Shown: positions 13,595 to 25,108, counted from the first letter of the stretch. The stretch: DNA of 64,000 nt from Diospyros lotus (GCF_014633365.1 NC_068350.1:10393922-10457921); one strand, 5' to 3'. Notes: generated from the sequence alone by a model not told the origin. Made by a program: numbers and translations.

Positions 13595-14165
13595 TGCAAC
13601 TTTTAGTGGAGGTCAAGGCTATCACTAATAAAATTTTAGTGGAGGCTTCAACCTTCACTAATAAAGTATTAGTGGCAACTAATTGAATATTTAGTGACAA
13701 TAAGTTGCTACTATTGAACTAAAACTATTTTTAGTGAAGGATGCCAATGGTCTCCACTAATATTATTTTTATTAGAAATTAAAGTTGGCCTCTACTAATC
13801 TGAGTTTTAGTGGAGGTTAGAAGCAGTTTCCACTAATATTATTTTTATTGGAGATTGGGATTGGCTTCCACTAATGTGAGTTTTAGTGGAGATCTCAAAT
13901 GGGGCCCAGTGATATTGTTTTTAGTGGAGGCTATTTAGGGTCCCCACGAATATGGGTTTTAGTGGAGGCCATTAATGTAATTGTCTTTATTGGAAGCCTA
14001 AGTTAACTGTCAGTAAGGTGAGTTTTAGAGAAGGCCTTAATAGGGTTCCACTAATATTATTTTTAGTAGGGGCTATCTTTGAACTCCACTAATATAAGTT
14101 TTAGTTGAGGCCATACTTAGCCTCCACTAATATTATCTCTTTAGTGACAAGAACAATCTTTGTTG
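13595..14165 (+). repeat. CACTA right subterminal repeats
   Basis: About ten degenerate units of the type 'ttttagtggaggc ... ccactaatatta' in tandem and inverted arrangement, matching the left array in motif. They mark the 3' side of the CACTA element; the last unit ends near 'ctttagtgacaagaac'. Confidence 0.75.
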
Positions 14166-14264
14166 GTGAGAAATAAATCTTTGTGAAAAACTATCACCCA
14201 AATCCCAAGAACATTCATGTCAAATCACCAAGAATAAATAAAATAATAGACAGAAACGTACCTG

Positions 14265-15391
14265 TATCCATTGTTATGATTGATCAAAACGAATTTTTTG
14301 ATCTTTCAATTGATACGTAGTTCACTTAGACTTTCTTTGATGATGGGGATGTAGAGAGATTAAAAAAATGCCGTACAATTAGGGACCATGACCCATATAT
14401 AATTGCTTTTAGCAGTTAACAATTTTTAGTATTTTCAAATTAGCCCCTCATCAATTTAGAAATATAACTTTTGTTTCTACACATTAATTTCATAATAATT
14501 TAATACTCAATAACTCAAAAAATTAAACTTTAAGATAGCATTGCACATTTGTGACCCCACATGTTGAATTTTTTATTTTCAACAATCTTGACTACCACTA
14601 TTTGAATTTATGACAAGTTCTGTAATGACACTCCGTCTAGCACAAGCTGACTCCCACTAAAACAATTAATGGGAGTATTTGCCACCTTTAGTGGGGGTTG
14701 CGACCTCCATTAAAAGTCTTCCATCTCGTATAGGTTCCCTAGAAACCATGTCCTCAAAACACAAAGACGAGCTAAGAAATCATTCCCCAAAACGAGTTGT
14801 ATCCATTGGGGAAGCGTATCTATACCCATTGTTATGATTGATCATAACAGAATTTTTAATCTTTCAATTGATACGTAAGTTCCTTGGAATTTCTCTAATG
14901 ATGGGAATGCAAAGAGATTAAAAAACTATCGTACAATTAGGGACCATGACCCATATATAATTGCTTTTAGCAGTTAACAATTTTTAGTATTTCAAAATTG
15001 GCACTTCATCAATTTCGAAATACAACTTCTGTCTCTACACATTAATTCTATGATAATTTGATACCCAATAACACAAAAAAATTAAATTTTATAGATCATT
15101 TTTAATTGGTTATACTTTAAGATAGCATTACACATTTAAAACTACAATTATGACCCCATATGTTGAATTTTTTATTTTCAATAATTTTAACTACCACTAA
15201 TTGAATTTATGACAACTTCTATAATGACACTCCGTCCAACACAAGCTGACTCTCACTAAAACAATTAGTGGGAGTATTTTCCATCTTTAGTAGGGGTCGC
15301 GATCTCTACTAAAAGTCTTCCATCTCGTATAGATTCCCTAGAAACCATGTCCTCAAAACACAAAGACGAGCTAAGAAATCGTTCCCCAAAC
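14265..15391 (+). repeat. Direct tandem duplication, units of about 532 and 569 bp
   Basis: The stretch from 'ccattgttatgattgatca' to 'gagctaagaaatc-ttcccc' occurs at 14265-14796 and again at 14823-15391. The copies differ by substitutions and by a segment present only in the second (about 15085-15115). Each carries one CACTA-type unit ('cccactaaaacaatta-tgggag' and 'tttagt-ggggt'), so the array probably derives from the terminal part of a CACTA element. No coding sequence is seen. Confidence 0.82.
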
Positions 15392-15399
15392 CCAAGCCA

Positions 15400-15849
15400 T
15401 GAAATTATCATTTCTAGAAATAGCCATTTTTGTCAATGCATCCACCACTAAATTTGCTTCTCTAAGACCATGAGAGAAAATAACCAATGTCCAGGACTTG
15501 GTGAGAATATGACCTAAAATAATTTTTTTTTTAAATTTCAATAAATTGCAATTTGTAACGAATTTGATACCTATTTAACAACATTTGTTGAAATTGATTC
15601 AATGATGATCGTTCACTCCTTCAAGTCGATACTTGAATGAAAAAGTTGTATGGCCTTTAAAACTATAAGTAATTTGGCTTCATTTAAATCTAAAACACTG
15701 ATAACACAAGCCAAAGGCATAAGAATTTACCCTCTTAGTCCCTAAGAACCCCGCCAATACCAAATGAGGCTGGTTTTCCAAGAGATGACCCATTCACATT
15801 CCATTTCCAAGGACCCGATCGGAGGAGGAGACCAAGAAATAGCAACCCC
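15400..15849 (-). pseudogene. LINE-type RNase H (RVT_3-like) fragment, broken
   Basis: Seen on the minus strand: SWSPPPIGS, then in another frame WKWNVNGSSLGKPASFGIGGVLRD, then NEAKLLIVLKA, and at the C-terminal end FSHGLREANLVVDALTKMA. These are the successive motifs of the plant RVT_3/RNase H domain found at the ends of many non-LTR retrotransposons. The family's 'NVDGS' catalytic Asp is Asn here (15792-15794). Stops, a frameshift and an AT-rich gap (about 15515-15580) break it. The Harbinger element begins 3 bp upstream of this relic, and the sequence after 24536 would be its continuation. It could also be a host RNase H-like gene relic. Confidence 0.68.
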
Positions 15850-16345
15850 TAAGGCCATCTCCAACACAGAGGGAGCATCATCCCTAAGTTAAAATTTGGA
15901 GAGCATTTCTCCAAATTTTTGCTCCAACGCTACTCCTTACTTGTCAAATCACTTCTCAAATTTTTGTGGAGCTTAAAATGGCTCCCTACAGTTGAGGAGC
16001 CATATTTTTCTCCCTATATTTCTCAACGGCTCTATTTGCTTCTGAAATTTGAAGCTCAACACTCTATTTTCAATCTCATATTCGAAGAAGAACAGCAGCA
16101 GCGGAGAAAAGATTCAGCAACAGGAGCGGCGACGACAGCATGTGAAGAAGAAGCAGCGACGGTGCATAGAGAAAAAGGAGCCAGCAATGGCGTGTGGAGA
16201 AGAAGGAGCAGCAATGATGCACTGAGAAGACGGAGCAACGGCCGTGCTAGTTCCCTCTTCTAGCAGCGGTGAGAGCTCCTTCTTCCTTCTGGGTTTTCCT
16301 TTTGGGTTTGCGCCATCTGCAACGCACACACATTAAGTTTTGTAT

Positions 16346-17088
16346 TGTTGTAGGTGAAGCATCAAAACGTTGCCATCTTGATTGGAGGGAAAAGTTGGCA
16401 ACCTCAGCAGTCCATATGGACGACTGATAGAGGGCCACGTTGCAACCATCAAGGGCCTCTCCTCTCTTTCTGACACCTCTTGATTGTCCTTGCTTTGCCC
16501 GATGCCCTTTTGCTTGTCCTTATTGCCTTTCTGTTAATCGTGCTCTACAATTAATTGATGGCCATCGATGTTGCCTTTACCAGATCCTATCTCATCCGTT
16601 CAACTCTCATATAAATTCAACAGTGCCTCGGGATAGTAAGTAGATAGAAAAAATCGCATAAAAGAAATGGGGAAAAGAGGGAGATCAATCGGGAGAGGTT
16701 CTCATTCTTGGGTGAGCATCGTCTTTGTTCTTGTATCTCTGTTCTTGTTGTAATCGTTGGTTCTAGGTTTGCTTCTAATCAACATTTGATGATTGTGAGG
16801 CTATTTTGTTTAGACGAACCAGTGATGTATAGTTTGTATGGTTGGATTTTGTAACCCTACTCTATTTAGTGTAGTGAGCTCTTTTTTCCTGAGCTCAACG
16901 TGGATGTAGCCCATTTAGGTGAACCACGATAAATCTGTTGTGTCCCTTGTTCATTTTTGTTTTTCCGTTCTGTTTGCTTTCATTTGATTGCATGAGTGTA
17001 GTGAATATTTTTTGTTCTGTCGAAGCTTTTGGATTCTGAAATAGGTTTCTTGTAATCCATCTGTTTGAGTCTTCCGCTGTGCTCAACA
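16346..17088 (+). repeat. Copia 5' LTR
   Basis: Begins TGTTGTAGGTGAAGC and ends TGTGCTCAACA. It is the same length as the 3' LTR, with scattered differences that look mostly like transitions. A TATA-like TATAAAT lies at 16610-16616. Confidence 0.9.
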
Positions 17089-17089
17089 A

Positions 17090-17101
17090 TGGTATTAGAG
17101 C
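17090..17101 (+). promoter_or_regulatory. Primer binding site (tRNA-iMet type)
   Basis: TGGTATTAGAGC lies one base after the 5' LTR. It differs by one base from TGGTATCAGAGC, the complement of the plant initiator tRNA-Met 3' end. Confidence 0.88.
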
Positions 17102-17292
17102 ATGGTTATATAAATTGTGTTCTAGGGTTTGGGTCAAAATCCAAGTTGTTCGATTTCTAGGGTTTGGGTGTTCTTTGTTATTTGCTCTGTAAAGCAAACC
17201 GAGGCTCTAGGGTTTCTTTGATTCTCGGTCAGTGGGTGTGTGCTGAGAGAGTCTTAATCTAAAGGTCTAGGTTACCTTCGTGCAAAGCGAAG

Positions 17293-17926
17293 ATGGAGTC
17301 ACCCAATTTGAAATCGGAATATTTGATGGGAAATGAGACTTCGGTAATTGGAAAAAGAAGATAAGAGTCCTTCTCTCTCATCACAAAGTGATGATAGCAC
17401 TAGAACCAGATGATCGAAAATGGTTTATAAACCAGATCACTTGAACTGGGGAAATCAGAGAGGAGGCTTACAACCTCATTTTTCTTCATCTCGATGACAG
17501 CGTCATACGAAAGGTAGATGGTATGTCTAACCCTATTGATCTCTGGAATAAGCTTGATTCTCTATTTTCTGTTATGACTGCTCCTAATCTTGTATATTTA
17601 AAAGGCATGTTGTTTAACTTCAAAATGGATACCTTTAAATCAATGGATGAAAATGTAGATGAATTTACTAGATTAGCTCTATTGTTAAGAGGTACAGACC
17701 AAGCACTGGGAGACACCAGTGAGGCAATGATTTTATTGAATTCTCTGCCTAATGAATATGTTATTGTTAAACATGCATTACGTTATACTGGTATAGTTCC
17801 TAGCTTAGATCTTGTAATCTCGGGTATTAAAGCAAGAAAACTTGAATTAAATACATCAAAGAAATCTGGTAATAATCTATTTGTGAAAGCTAAAAGTGAT
17901 AAAAAAAAATCACATAGGGAATGGTG
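17293..17926 (+). pseudogene. Copia gag (UBN2-type), frameshifted
   Basis: Seen: an ATG at 17293 leads within about 40 bases into a frameshift. The family-like reading then runs GNWKKKIRVLLSHHKV, and a stop follows near 17443. From 17523 the frame is open to 17926, with MSNPIDLWNKLDSLF, LKGMLFNFKMD, VDEFTRLALLLRG and LLNSLPNEY, all typical of the UBN2 gag domain of plant copia elements. The CCHC zinc knuckle follows separately at 18001-18042 (CYHCGK, stop, GHMKKYC). The product would have packaged element RNA. Confidence 0.85.
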
Positions 17927-17984
17927 ATCAATCTAGTGGAACGGGGCTTAAAGGAAAGAAAAAAGATAAGAAGGGAAAATAGAA

Positions 17985-20900
17985 ACAAACAAAATGGAAG
18001 TGCTACCATTGTGGGAAATAGGGACATATGAAAAAATATTGTTATGATTTTATTAGGAAACAAAAATAGGGGGGTAACACAAATGTAAATGCAGGTAGTT
18101 CAAACTGTTTAGCTGGAGTTCTTAATGTCTCTAACTCATCTATTGAAAATGAATGGGTAATGGATTCCAGTTGTTCTTTTCATATTTGCCCTAATAGAGA
18201 ATGGTTTCAAAACTTTAAGCAAAAGGAAACTGGTACAGTTCATATGGGAAATAATCAATCATGTAGTGTACAAGGAATTGGTAATATACCATTAAAACTG
18301 CATGATAACAAAGTAAGAATTCTAACTGATGTAAGGTATGTACCAGGCTTAAAGAGAAACTTAATATCTCTAGGCACTCTTGATGAGTTAGGTTTTTTTA
18401 TATAAAGTAGAGAATGGTTTCATGCATGTTCTTAAAGGTGATAATCAAATCCTGTCTGGCACCAAGAAACATGGTTTGTATATTTTAAATGGTTGCTACC
18501 ATCATTCTGTTAATATGCATTCTACTTGCATTATAAAATCTGATGAGACAGATCTATGGCACTTGAGACTTGGTCACATGAGCCTGAAAGGTCTGCAGGC
18601 ACTAAAAAACCAAGGCTACCTTGGACCGGTGTCTGTCGAATCCTTGGATTTTTGTGAGCCATGTATTCTGGGTAAGCAACACAAGTTGAGTTTCCATCAA
18701 GGGACTCACATGGCGAAGGTATGCCTAGAATACTTGCATGCTGATTTGTGGGGACCTTCCCAGGTTCCCTCCCATGGTGGTAACATGTATTTCCTTTCCA
18801 TTATAGATGATTACATTAGAAAAGTTTGGGTATTCTTACTAAAAACCAAGGATCAGACATTGGAAAATTTTAAAACATGGAAAACTTTGGTAGAAAATCA
18901 AACTGATAAGAAGATTAAAGTGTTAAGGACAAATAATGGATTGGAATTCTGTAACAGAGAATTTGATGCATATTGTAATTCATAAGGCATACTTAGGCAT
19001 AAGACAGTTAGGAATACACCCCAACAAAATGGGGTGGCTAAAAGAATGAATAGGACCCTACTTGAAAAAGTTAGGTGCCTTCTATTTACCTCAAGTATGC
19101 CTAAATCCTTTTGGGGTGAGGTTCTTTCAATTGCATCTTATTTAATCAATAGAAGCCCTTCAACAGTCCTAAATTTTAAATACCCTGAAGAAATGTGAAC
19201 TGGTAAGAAAGTAAATTTTGAATACTTAAGATTTTTGGTTGTGAGGCATATGCTCATCAATCTAAAGGAAAGTTAGAACCCAGATCCAAAAAATGTGTGT
19301 TTGTAGGCTACTAAGAAGGTACTAAGGGATATAGGCTGTGGGATAGACATTCAGGTGGAGTTAAGATAATCATTAGTAGAGATGTCATATTCAATGAATC
19401 TAAATTCCCTTGTAAGATAACAAATACAGAAGAATCTAATGATAAGAGAAAACTAGATGATCATACTATTCTAGAGGATACTCAAATTCAGGTGGAGCAA
19501 CCAACTGTGGGAAATAACACGTCTGGTGCTCCAGCCACATTTGAACCAGATTTGGGAAATGTTTCATCCTCTACTAACCATACCTCTTATCATAATTCTG
19601 ATCAAGAGGAACAAACAGACAACCCTGAGATTGAGAAGGAACAAACCAGTGTTCCCCAACAGGATCTTAGTGACTATCAACTAGCCAGAGATAGGAGGAG
19701 GAGGGTGGTAAGACCACCCTCTAGGTATGCTTATTCAGATTTAGTGTACTATGCTCTGGTTGTAGGTTATGAATTGAGAGATAATGAGCCTTCTACTTAT
19801 AAGGAGGCTGTTAACTCTCAAGACAGTGTTAGATGGCAGCAAGCCATGGATGAAGAAATGGCATCCCTTGCTACAAATAGAACCTGGGAACTTGTTCCCA
19901 GACCAAAGAATCAAAAGTTGATTCAATGTAAGTGGCTGTACAAATTAAAGGAAGGTATGTCACCCTCTGAACCTATTAAATACAAAGCAAGGTTAGTTGC
20001 CAAGGGTTTCACCCAAAGAGAGGGAATAGATTATAATGAAATTTTTTCTCCAGTTGTCAAGTTTAAAACTATCCATTTAATGCTTGTTGTTACTATTCAT
20101 TTTGATTTAGAACTTGAACAACTAGATGTTAAAACTGCCTTCCTGCATGGTGATTTGGATGAACAAATATATATGGTTCAACATGTTGGATGTATTGACT
20201 CAATTAAACCTCAGCATGTTTGTTTATTAAAGAAATCATTGTATGGCCTAAAACAGTCACCTAGACAATGGTATAAGAAATTTGACCATTTTGGTTCAAA
20301 AACTGGCTTTATTAGAAGTTAGTATGATAATTGTTTCTATTTCACCCTTTCTGATATTCCTATTTATTTGCTGCTATATGTAAATGATATTCTGTTAATT
20401 AGCAAATCCAAGTCCAAAATCAGTGAATTAAAATCTATGTTAAATATGAAATTTGACATGAAGGACTTAGAGCATGCTAAGAAAATTCTAGAAATGAAAA
20501 TAGAAAGAAATAGAAGCAATTTCAGTTTAAAAATACAGCAACATGATTACTTGTTAAAGGCTGTGCAAAGATTTGGTATGAATAATTGTAAACCTGTATC
20601 GGTTCCTTTAGCTGGTCATTTCTTGCTTTCAAAAGCTCAATGTCCACTTCAAATTCTGAAATCATTAAGATGGAAAATGTACCTTATGCAAATGCCATAG
20701 GAACTATTATGTATTCTATGATTAGTACCAGGCCTGACCTTGCTCATTCAATTTCCTTACTAAGTAAATACATGTCAAACCTTGGGAAACCTCATTGGGA
20801 TGCCTTGAAATACTTGTTTAGATATATAAATGGTTCTATTGACATTGGTTTGTGTTATGAAAGAAGATATGATAATCTTGATCTTGTGGGATACGTAGAT

Positions 20901-21347
20901 TCAGATTTTGCAGGTGATAAAGACTCTAGGAAATCCACTATAGCTTACGTCTTCACATTGGGAGGTAACTGCATCAGCTGGAAGTCACAATTGTAGCCTC
21001 TGGTTGCATTGTCTTCCACTAAGGCAGAATACGTGGCAATCACTGATGCCTTTAAAGAAGCCATATGGCTTCAAGGCCTCCTGAGGGAAATCAATTTGCT
21101 TCAAAGCAAAGTGGTGGTATTCTCGGATGGTCAAAGTGTTATCCACCTCTGTAAAAATCCGATATATCATGAGAGGACTAAGCACGTTGAGGTAAAGTAT
21201 CACTTTGTCCGAGAACTGGTAAGAAATGGAACTGTGATTATTAAAAAGGTTTCTACCGAGGATAATCCAGCTGATATGGGAACCAAGACTTTGACTGCAA
21301 CCAAGTTCAAGCATTGCTTGAGTTTGCTGCACATTGAAGTTAGTTAA
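17985..21347 (+). pseudogene. Copia pol (protease, integrase, RT, RNase H), broken
   Basis: Domain order seen: protease (18160-18405) with DSSC in place of DSGC; GAG-pre-integrase His/Cys motif (18560-18680); integrase core (18710-19100); reverse transcriptase (19690-20700) with KARLVAKGFTQ and SLYGLKQSPRQWY; RNase H (20860-21347) with [16 protein letters not shown] and NPADMGTK. Key residues are substituted: integrase second Asp is Asn (18932-18934), integrase Glu is Lys (19040-19042), and the RT YVDD is YVND (20377-20388). In-frame stops fall near 18983, 20320 and 20995, and there are frameshifts. Each listed substitution fits a single G-to-A change. Confidence 0.9.
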
Positions 21348-21448
21348 TCCTCCAACTGACAAGAGTGATGATGGTAAGAAATTGAAGCATGTTGCACTAT
21401 CTTCTAGGTATTGGGTTCATTCCCCTCTTGATGCTTCAAGGTGGAGAT

Positions 21449-22191
21449 TGTTGTGGGTGAAGCATCAAAACTATGCTGTCTTGATTGGAGGGCAAAGTTG
21501 GCAACCTCAGCAGTCCATATGGACGGTTGATGGAGGACCACGTTGCAACCATCAAGGGCCTCTCCTCTCTATCCGGCGCCTCTTGATTATCCTTGCTCTG
21601 CCCAACGCCCTTTTGCTTGTCCTTATTGCCTTTCTGTCATTCGTGTTCTATGATTAATTGATGGCCATCGATGCTGCCTTTACCAGATCCTATCTCAGCC
21701 GTTCAACTTTCATATAAATTCAACAGTGCCTCGGGATGGTAAGTAGATAGGAAAAATCGCAAAAAAGAAAGGGGGAAAAGAGGGAGATCAATCGGGAGAG
21801 GTTCTCATTCTTGGGTGAGCATCGTCTTTGTTCTTGTATCTCTGTTCTTGTTGTAATCGTTGGTTCTGGGTTTGCTTCTAATCAATATTTGATGAGTATG
21901 AGGCTATTTTGTTTAGACGAACCAGTGATGTATAGTTTGTATGGTTGGATTTTGTAACCCTACTTGATTAAGTGCAGTAAGCTTTTTCTTCCTGAGTTCA
22001 ACGTGAACGTAGCCCATTTGGGTGAACCACGGTAATTCTATTGTGTCCCTTGTTCATTTCTATTTTTCCGTTCTGTTTGCTTTCATTTGATTGCATGAGT
22101 ATGGTGAATATTTTTTGTTCTATCAAAGCTTTTGGATTCTGAAATAGGTTTCTTATAATTTGTCTATTTAAGTCTTCCGCTGTGCTCAACA
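21449..22191 (+). repeat. Copia 3' LTR
   Basis: Begins TGTTGTGGGTGAAGC directly after the purine-rich tract and ends TGTGCTCAACA. It is 743 bp, exactly the length of the 5' LTR. Confidence 0.9.
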
Positions 22192-22539
22192 GTTGTATGT
22201 TATTGAAATTTATTCATTGTTTTGGGATTTGGTTTGATTTTGTTTACTTTCTATAATATTAAGAAGTTGTTAATATTATATTGAACTTCATCTACAACGC
22301 ACACAGTGAGATTTTGTTTGTATCAAATTGAATTTCTTAATAAATAATCAATTTTGAGTTATTTAAATTGAATTATTTACACGGTAATTGTTTTGAAATT
22401 GATCCTAAAAATGGATTTTAAAGTTACTCGATTAAATTATTTAATGTGATATTTAAAATAGTAGTTTATTGTATCACAAGGAGAGTATTTATTTTTGTGA
22501 TTTTTTTACGCAGTTTGACCAATTAGCTTTTGTTTAACA

Positions 22540-23062
22540 TGGAGAGAGATAATGAACCATATTACACAAATTTGTTGAACGATAACCTGAATCTTTATGA
22601 CCAGTATGTAATATCGCTGCCACTCCATCATAACCTAATACATCTGAACTCAATACTCAAAGAAAGCCATGAACAAGAAATTTCTCAATGCGAGAGGATT
22701 TAATGCTCTTATCAGCATGGCTAAATATTAGTACGGATGCTACACATGGTAATGATCAAACAAAACAAAGGTATTGGGAAATGATTCGTGCTTATTTCAA
22801 TCAATATAAAGAGTTTGAATTTGATCAAAATCTCAATTCGTTGATGCATTGTTGGTCTACAATTCAACTTGCTGTGAGCAAATTTTCTAGATACTATAAC
22901 CAAATAGATGGTAGAAATCAAAGTGGAACAACATAACAAAATAAGGTAACCTCTGTCGTTATTTGATGTTTGATAATTATTAATATCATGTTGCTAGTCA
23001 TTATTTTATTAACATTATTATTTAATTGTCTAGATTTCTGAGGCAATAGAAATGTACAAGAG
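22540..23062 (+). pseudogene. Harbinger ORF1, Myb/SANT-like DNA-binding protein (broken)
   Basis: Seen: the ATG at 22540 opens a frame that shifts near 22685. The next frame carries EDLMLLSAWLNISTDATHGN and ends near VSKFSRYYNQIDGRNQSGTT, the trihelix/Myb-like ORF1 signature of plant PIF/Pong elements. A donor-like gtaacc follows at 22946. After an AT-rich stretch, an exon-like continuation (about 23037-23065) reads ISEAIEMYKS, also as in ORF1 proteins. The reading then runs straight into the antisense transposase, so the ORF1 C-terminus is missing. The protein would act with the transposase in binding element ends. Confidence 0.82.
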
Positions 23063-23063
23063 C

Positions 23064-23924
23064 CTACAAAAATCCCATGGTATATTCATGTCCATTGATA
23101 GTATACGAAACTTCAGGACCGCAACCTTCTGCTAATTCAGAGAATACATGGAATCTATCTAGCACATTAATATCGTTTAATGATCCCGGTAATCTAAAAA
23201 AGGCATGCCATATCCACATATCATAAGAAGCTATTGCTTCCAAAATAATCGTTGGTTCACAAGCATGACTTGTATACATTCCATGCCATGCAGTTGGATA
23301 ATTTTTCTACTTCCAATGCATGCAATCAATGCTACCCAACATACTTGGAAACCCACACTTCTCGGCCACGCTCATCAACCTTGCAATATCACTATTATTT
23401 GATCACCTCAAATATTGCTCTCCAAATACTTCAACTACTATTTTCGTAAACCTCTTCAAACTCTCTATTGTTGTACTTTCATCAATCCTAACATATTCAT
23501 CCACAGCATCTACAGGTGATCCATATGCGAGCATCCTTAATGCAACTGTCATTTTTTGGAGTGATGATAATCTGGGAACTCCTACAGCATCAAATCTTTG
23601 AACAAAATATTGATCATGTGTTTTAATTGCTCCTTGAATTCGTAGAAATAATGATCGATGCTTATGAAACCTTCTGTAAAATAATTGTGATGGATATGTT
23701 GGTGAATCTGCAAAATAATCACGATAAAGCCTCTCATGACCTTCAGCTCTGCTGCGATTGATGATACGGTGGTTTAACACGGATCCACCGTGATGTGAAA
23801 AAGAGTTGTGATCCATATGTTGAGGATACTGTTCAACTAAAGTTGTAGCAATAGCCTCATCCTCTTCATCATCTTCAACTTCTTCATGGATCATTCGAAT
23901 GAACATACGGATGTTGTTGAACAT
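23064..23924 (-). pseudogene. PIF/Harbinger transposase (HARBI1-like), truncated with stops
   Basis: Seen on the minus strand: one frame from ATG 23924 to 23403, a stop, then the same frame continuing to 23064 with one further stop (in the HWK-KN stretch). Motifs in order: RLYRDYFADSPTYP, FRRRF-like FYRRFHKHRSLFLRI, LQKMTVALRMLAYG, DAVDEYVRI, GSIDCMHW (first catalytic Asp), EPTIILEAIASYD, and LPGSLNDINVL (second catalytic Asp). The sequence ends at NGHEYTMGFL, so the region holding the third catalytic residue (Glu) is gone. It is fused tail-to-tail with ORF1. The protein would have been a DDE nuclease cutting at TTA/TAA. Confidence 0.9.
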
Positions 23925-24536
23925 GATGGCTGAAACGAGATTATTGAAGATTGGTGATGGCAGTTGGTGTTGTAGATTTGTGGATTGTAAATTTTTTGAC
24001 CCAATGGATCATCTATTTATAAGGCATAGGAATATGACCGTTGTTAGAATATTTCAGGGGAATATAGCAGTTGAAATATGACCGTTGTTGGAATCTTTCA
24101 ATAAAATATAGCTGTTTAGAATATGACCGTTGTAATATTCCATTAGAACATAGATGTTGGAATATGACTGTTATTTAAAATATTAATTTTTTAATTATGA
24201 AAATATTTTAATTAATTTTGTTAAATAATCGTTTTTAAAAAATATTAGTAAATTTATTTATAAATATATTAAATATTATAAAAATCTATTACCGTCATAT
24301 TTATTATTAAATTATCAAATAACTAATAAATTTTATAGTAATAAAAATTATAAGTGAGGTAAAATAAATAGAATTAAAAAATTTTAATAAATAAGTGAGA
24401 TAGGGAATGGAATAAAGAGTGAGATAGGGAGTGTGGTTGGAGCACACACAATTTTTTAGGAAAAATCAGAATAGGGAGTGAATTATTTATAATATAATAT
24501 GGAGTGGGATAAGTAGTGTGGTTGGAGATGGCCTAA

Positions 24537-25108
24537 TGACCTCGACAGGGACCAATTCTTTAAAATCACCAACAAAGAAATAAGATAAAAGCAATCATGA
24601 GAGAAAGTAGACAAAGAAGTTCATCCTCATCAATAATGCCCTTTTTTAAAACAAAAATAAAAAAATTCCTTAGAATGCACCTTGCCACCATAACCAACCA
24701 AACAAAGGTCTCAACCTTAGGTAGGGAAATGGGCCACCTACCTCATTATTTAGATTAGGAGCCGCCCTTTCCAATTGAAATCTAAAAAAAAATATTAAAA
24801 ACTCACCATTGTTGCTAAAGCTCCAAACAATTGATGGCCGTGATGCATTTTACTTATTCATTTTATAAGATTGCATCTTGATTGGAGGAGCATGATCGAT
24901 CCGAGTATTAACTCTTGAACCTTTCTTTTTATTTTATTTTTTTATATGGTATCTTGGTTTGAAATTGCAGATTTCGTTATTTCTTTCAGTTGATGTACAC
25001 CAGACAGACAGACAGACTAGATCGAAATATTGAGATTCCATTTCTATATATATGGATGCACCACTGATTCAAGACTTTTGATGTTGATTTCGTGTTTTGA
25101 TCAATTAG
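24537..25108. other. Flank of the Harbinger insertion, no gene
   Basis: No coding region is recognised. The sequence next to the TAA duplication should continue the RNase H relic of 15400-15849, but I find no clear motif. The rest is AT-rich with a short (cagacaga)n run near 25003-25017. Confidence 0.45.

Larger units (their letters stand above)
270..14165 (+). mobile_element. CACTA (En/Spm) DNA transposon, decayed, with two nested solo LTRs
   Basis: Seen: short repeats built on 'agtggag' and 'ccactaat' lie at both ends (about 285-610 and 13595-14165). Between them are two broken genes in the order usual for plant CACTA elements. The first is TNP2-type: Transpos_assoc-like, Transposase_21-like, DUF4218-like and DUF4216-like segments. 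The second is TNPA-type, Transposase_24-like. Two long solo LTRs (4252-6671 and 9813-12386) interrupt the genes, so the element without them would be roughly 9 kb. Exact termini and the 3-bp TSD could not be fixed because no clean CACTA inverted repeat is visible. Frameshifts and stops in both genes mean it cannot move on its own. Confidence 0.8.
16346..22191 (+). mobile_element. Ty1/copia LTR retrotransposon, full structure, decayed
   Basis: Seen: two 743-bp LTRs (16346-17088 and 21449-22191), a tRNA-iMet-type primer binding site right after the first, gag, protease, integrase, reverse transcriptase and RNase H in copia order, and a purine-rich tract (aaggtggaga) before the second LTR. TGTAT flanks the left LTR (16341-16345) and recurs two bases after the right LTR (22194-22198), an apparently damaged 5-bp TSD. 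Motifs resemble the Tork/Tnt1 lineage (inference). Stops, frameshifts and substituted catalytic residues show it is dead. It sits inside the Harbinger element and is therefore younger. Confidence 0.92.
15853..24533. mobile_element. PIF/Harbinger DNA transposon with a nested copia element
   Basis: Seen: left end GGCCATCTCCAACACA; right end TGTGGTTGGAGATGGCC, its inverted complement. Both are flanked by TAA (15850-15852 and 24534-24536), the 3-bp TSD preferred by PIF/Harbinger. Inside are the two genes expected of this superfamily: a Myb/SANT-like ORF1 (22540-23062, +) and a HARBI1-like transposase (23064-23924, -). A complete Ty1/copia element (16346-22191) lies in its left part; without it the transposon would be about 2.8 kb. 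Both genes are broken and the transposase is truncated, so it is inactive. Confidence 0.92.
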
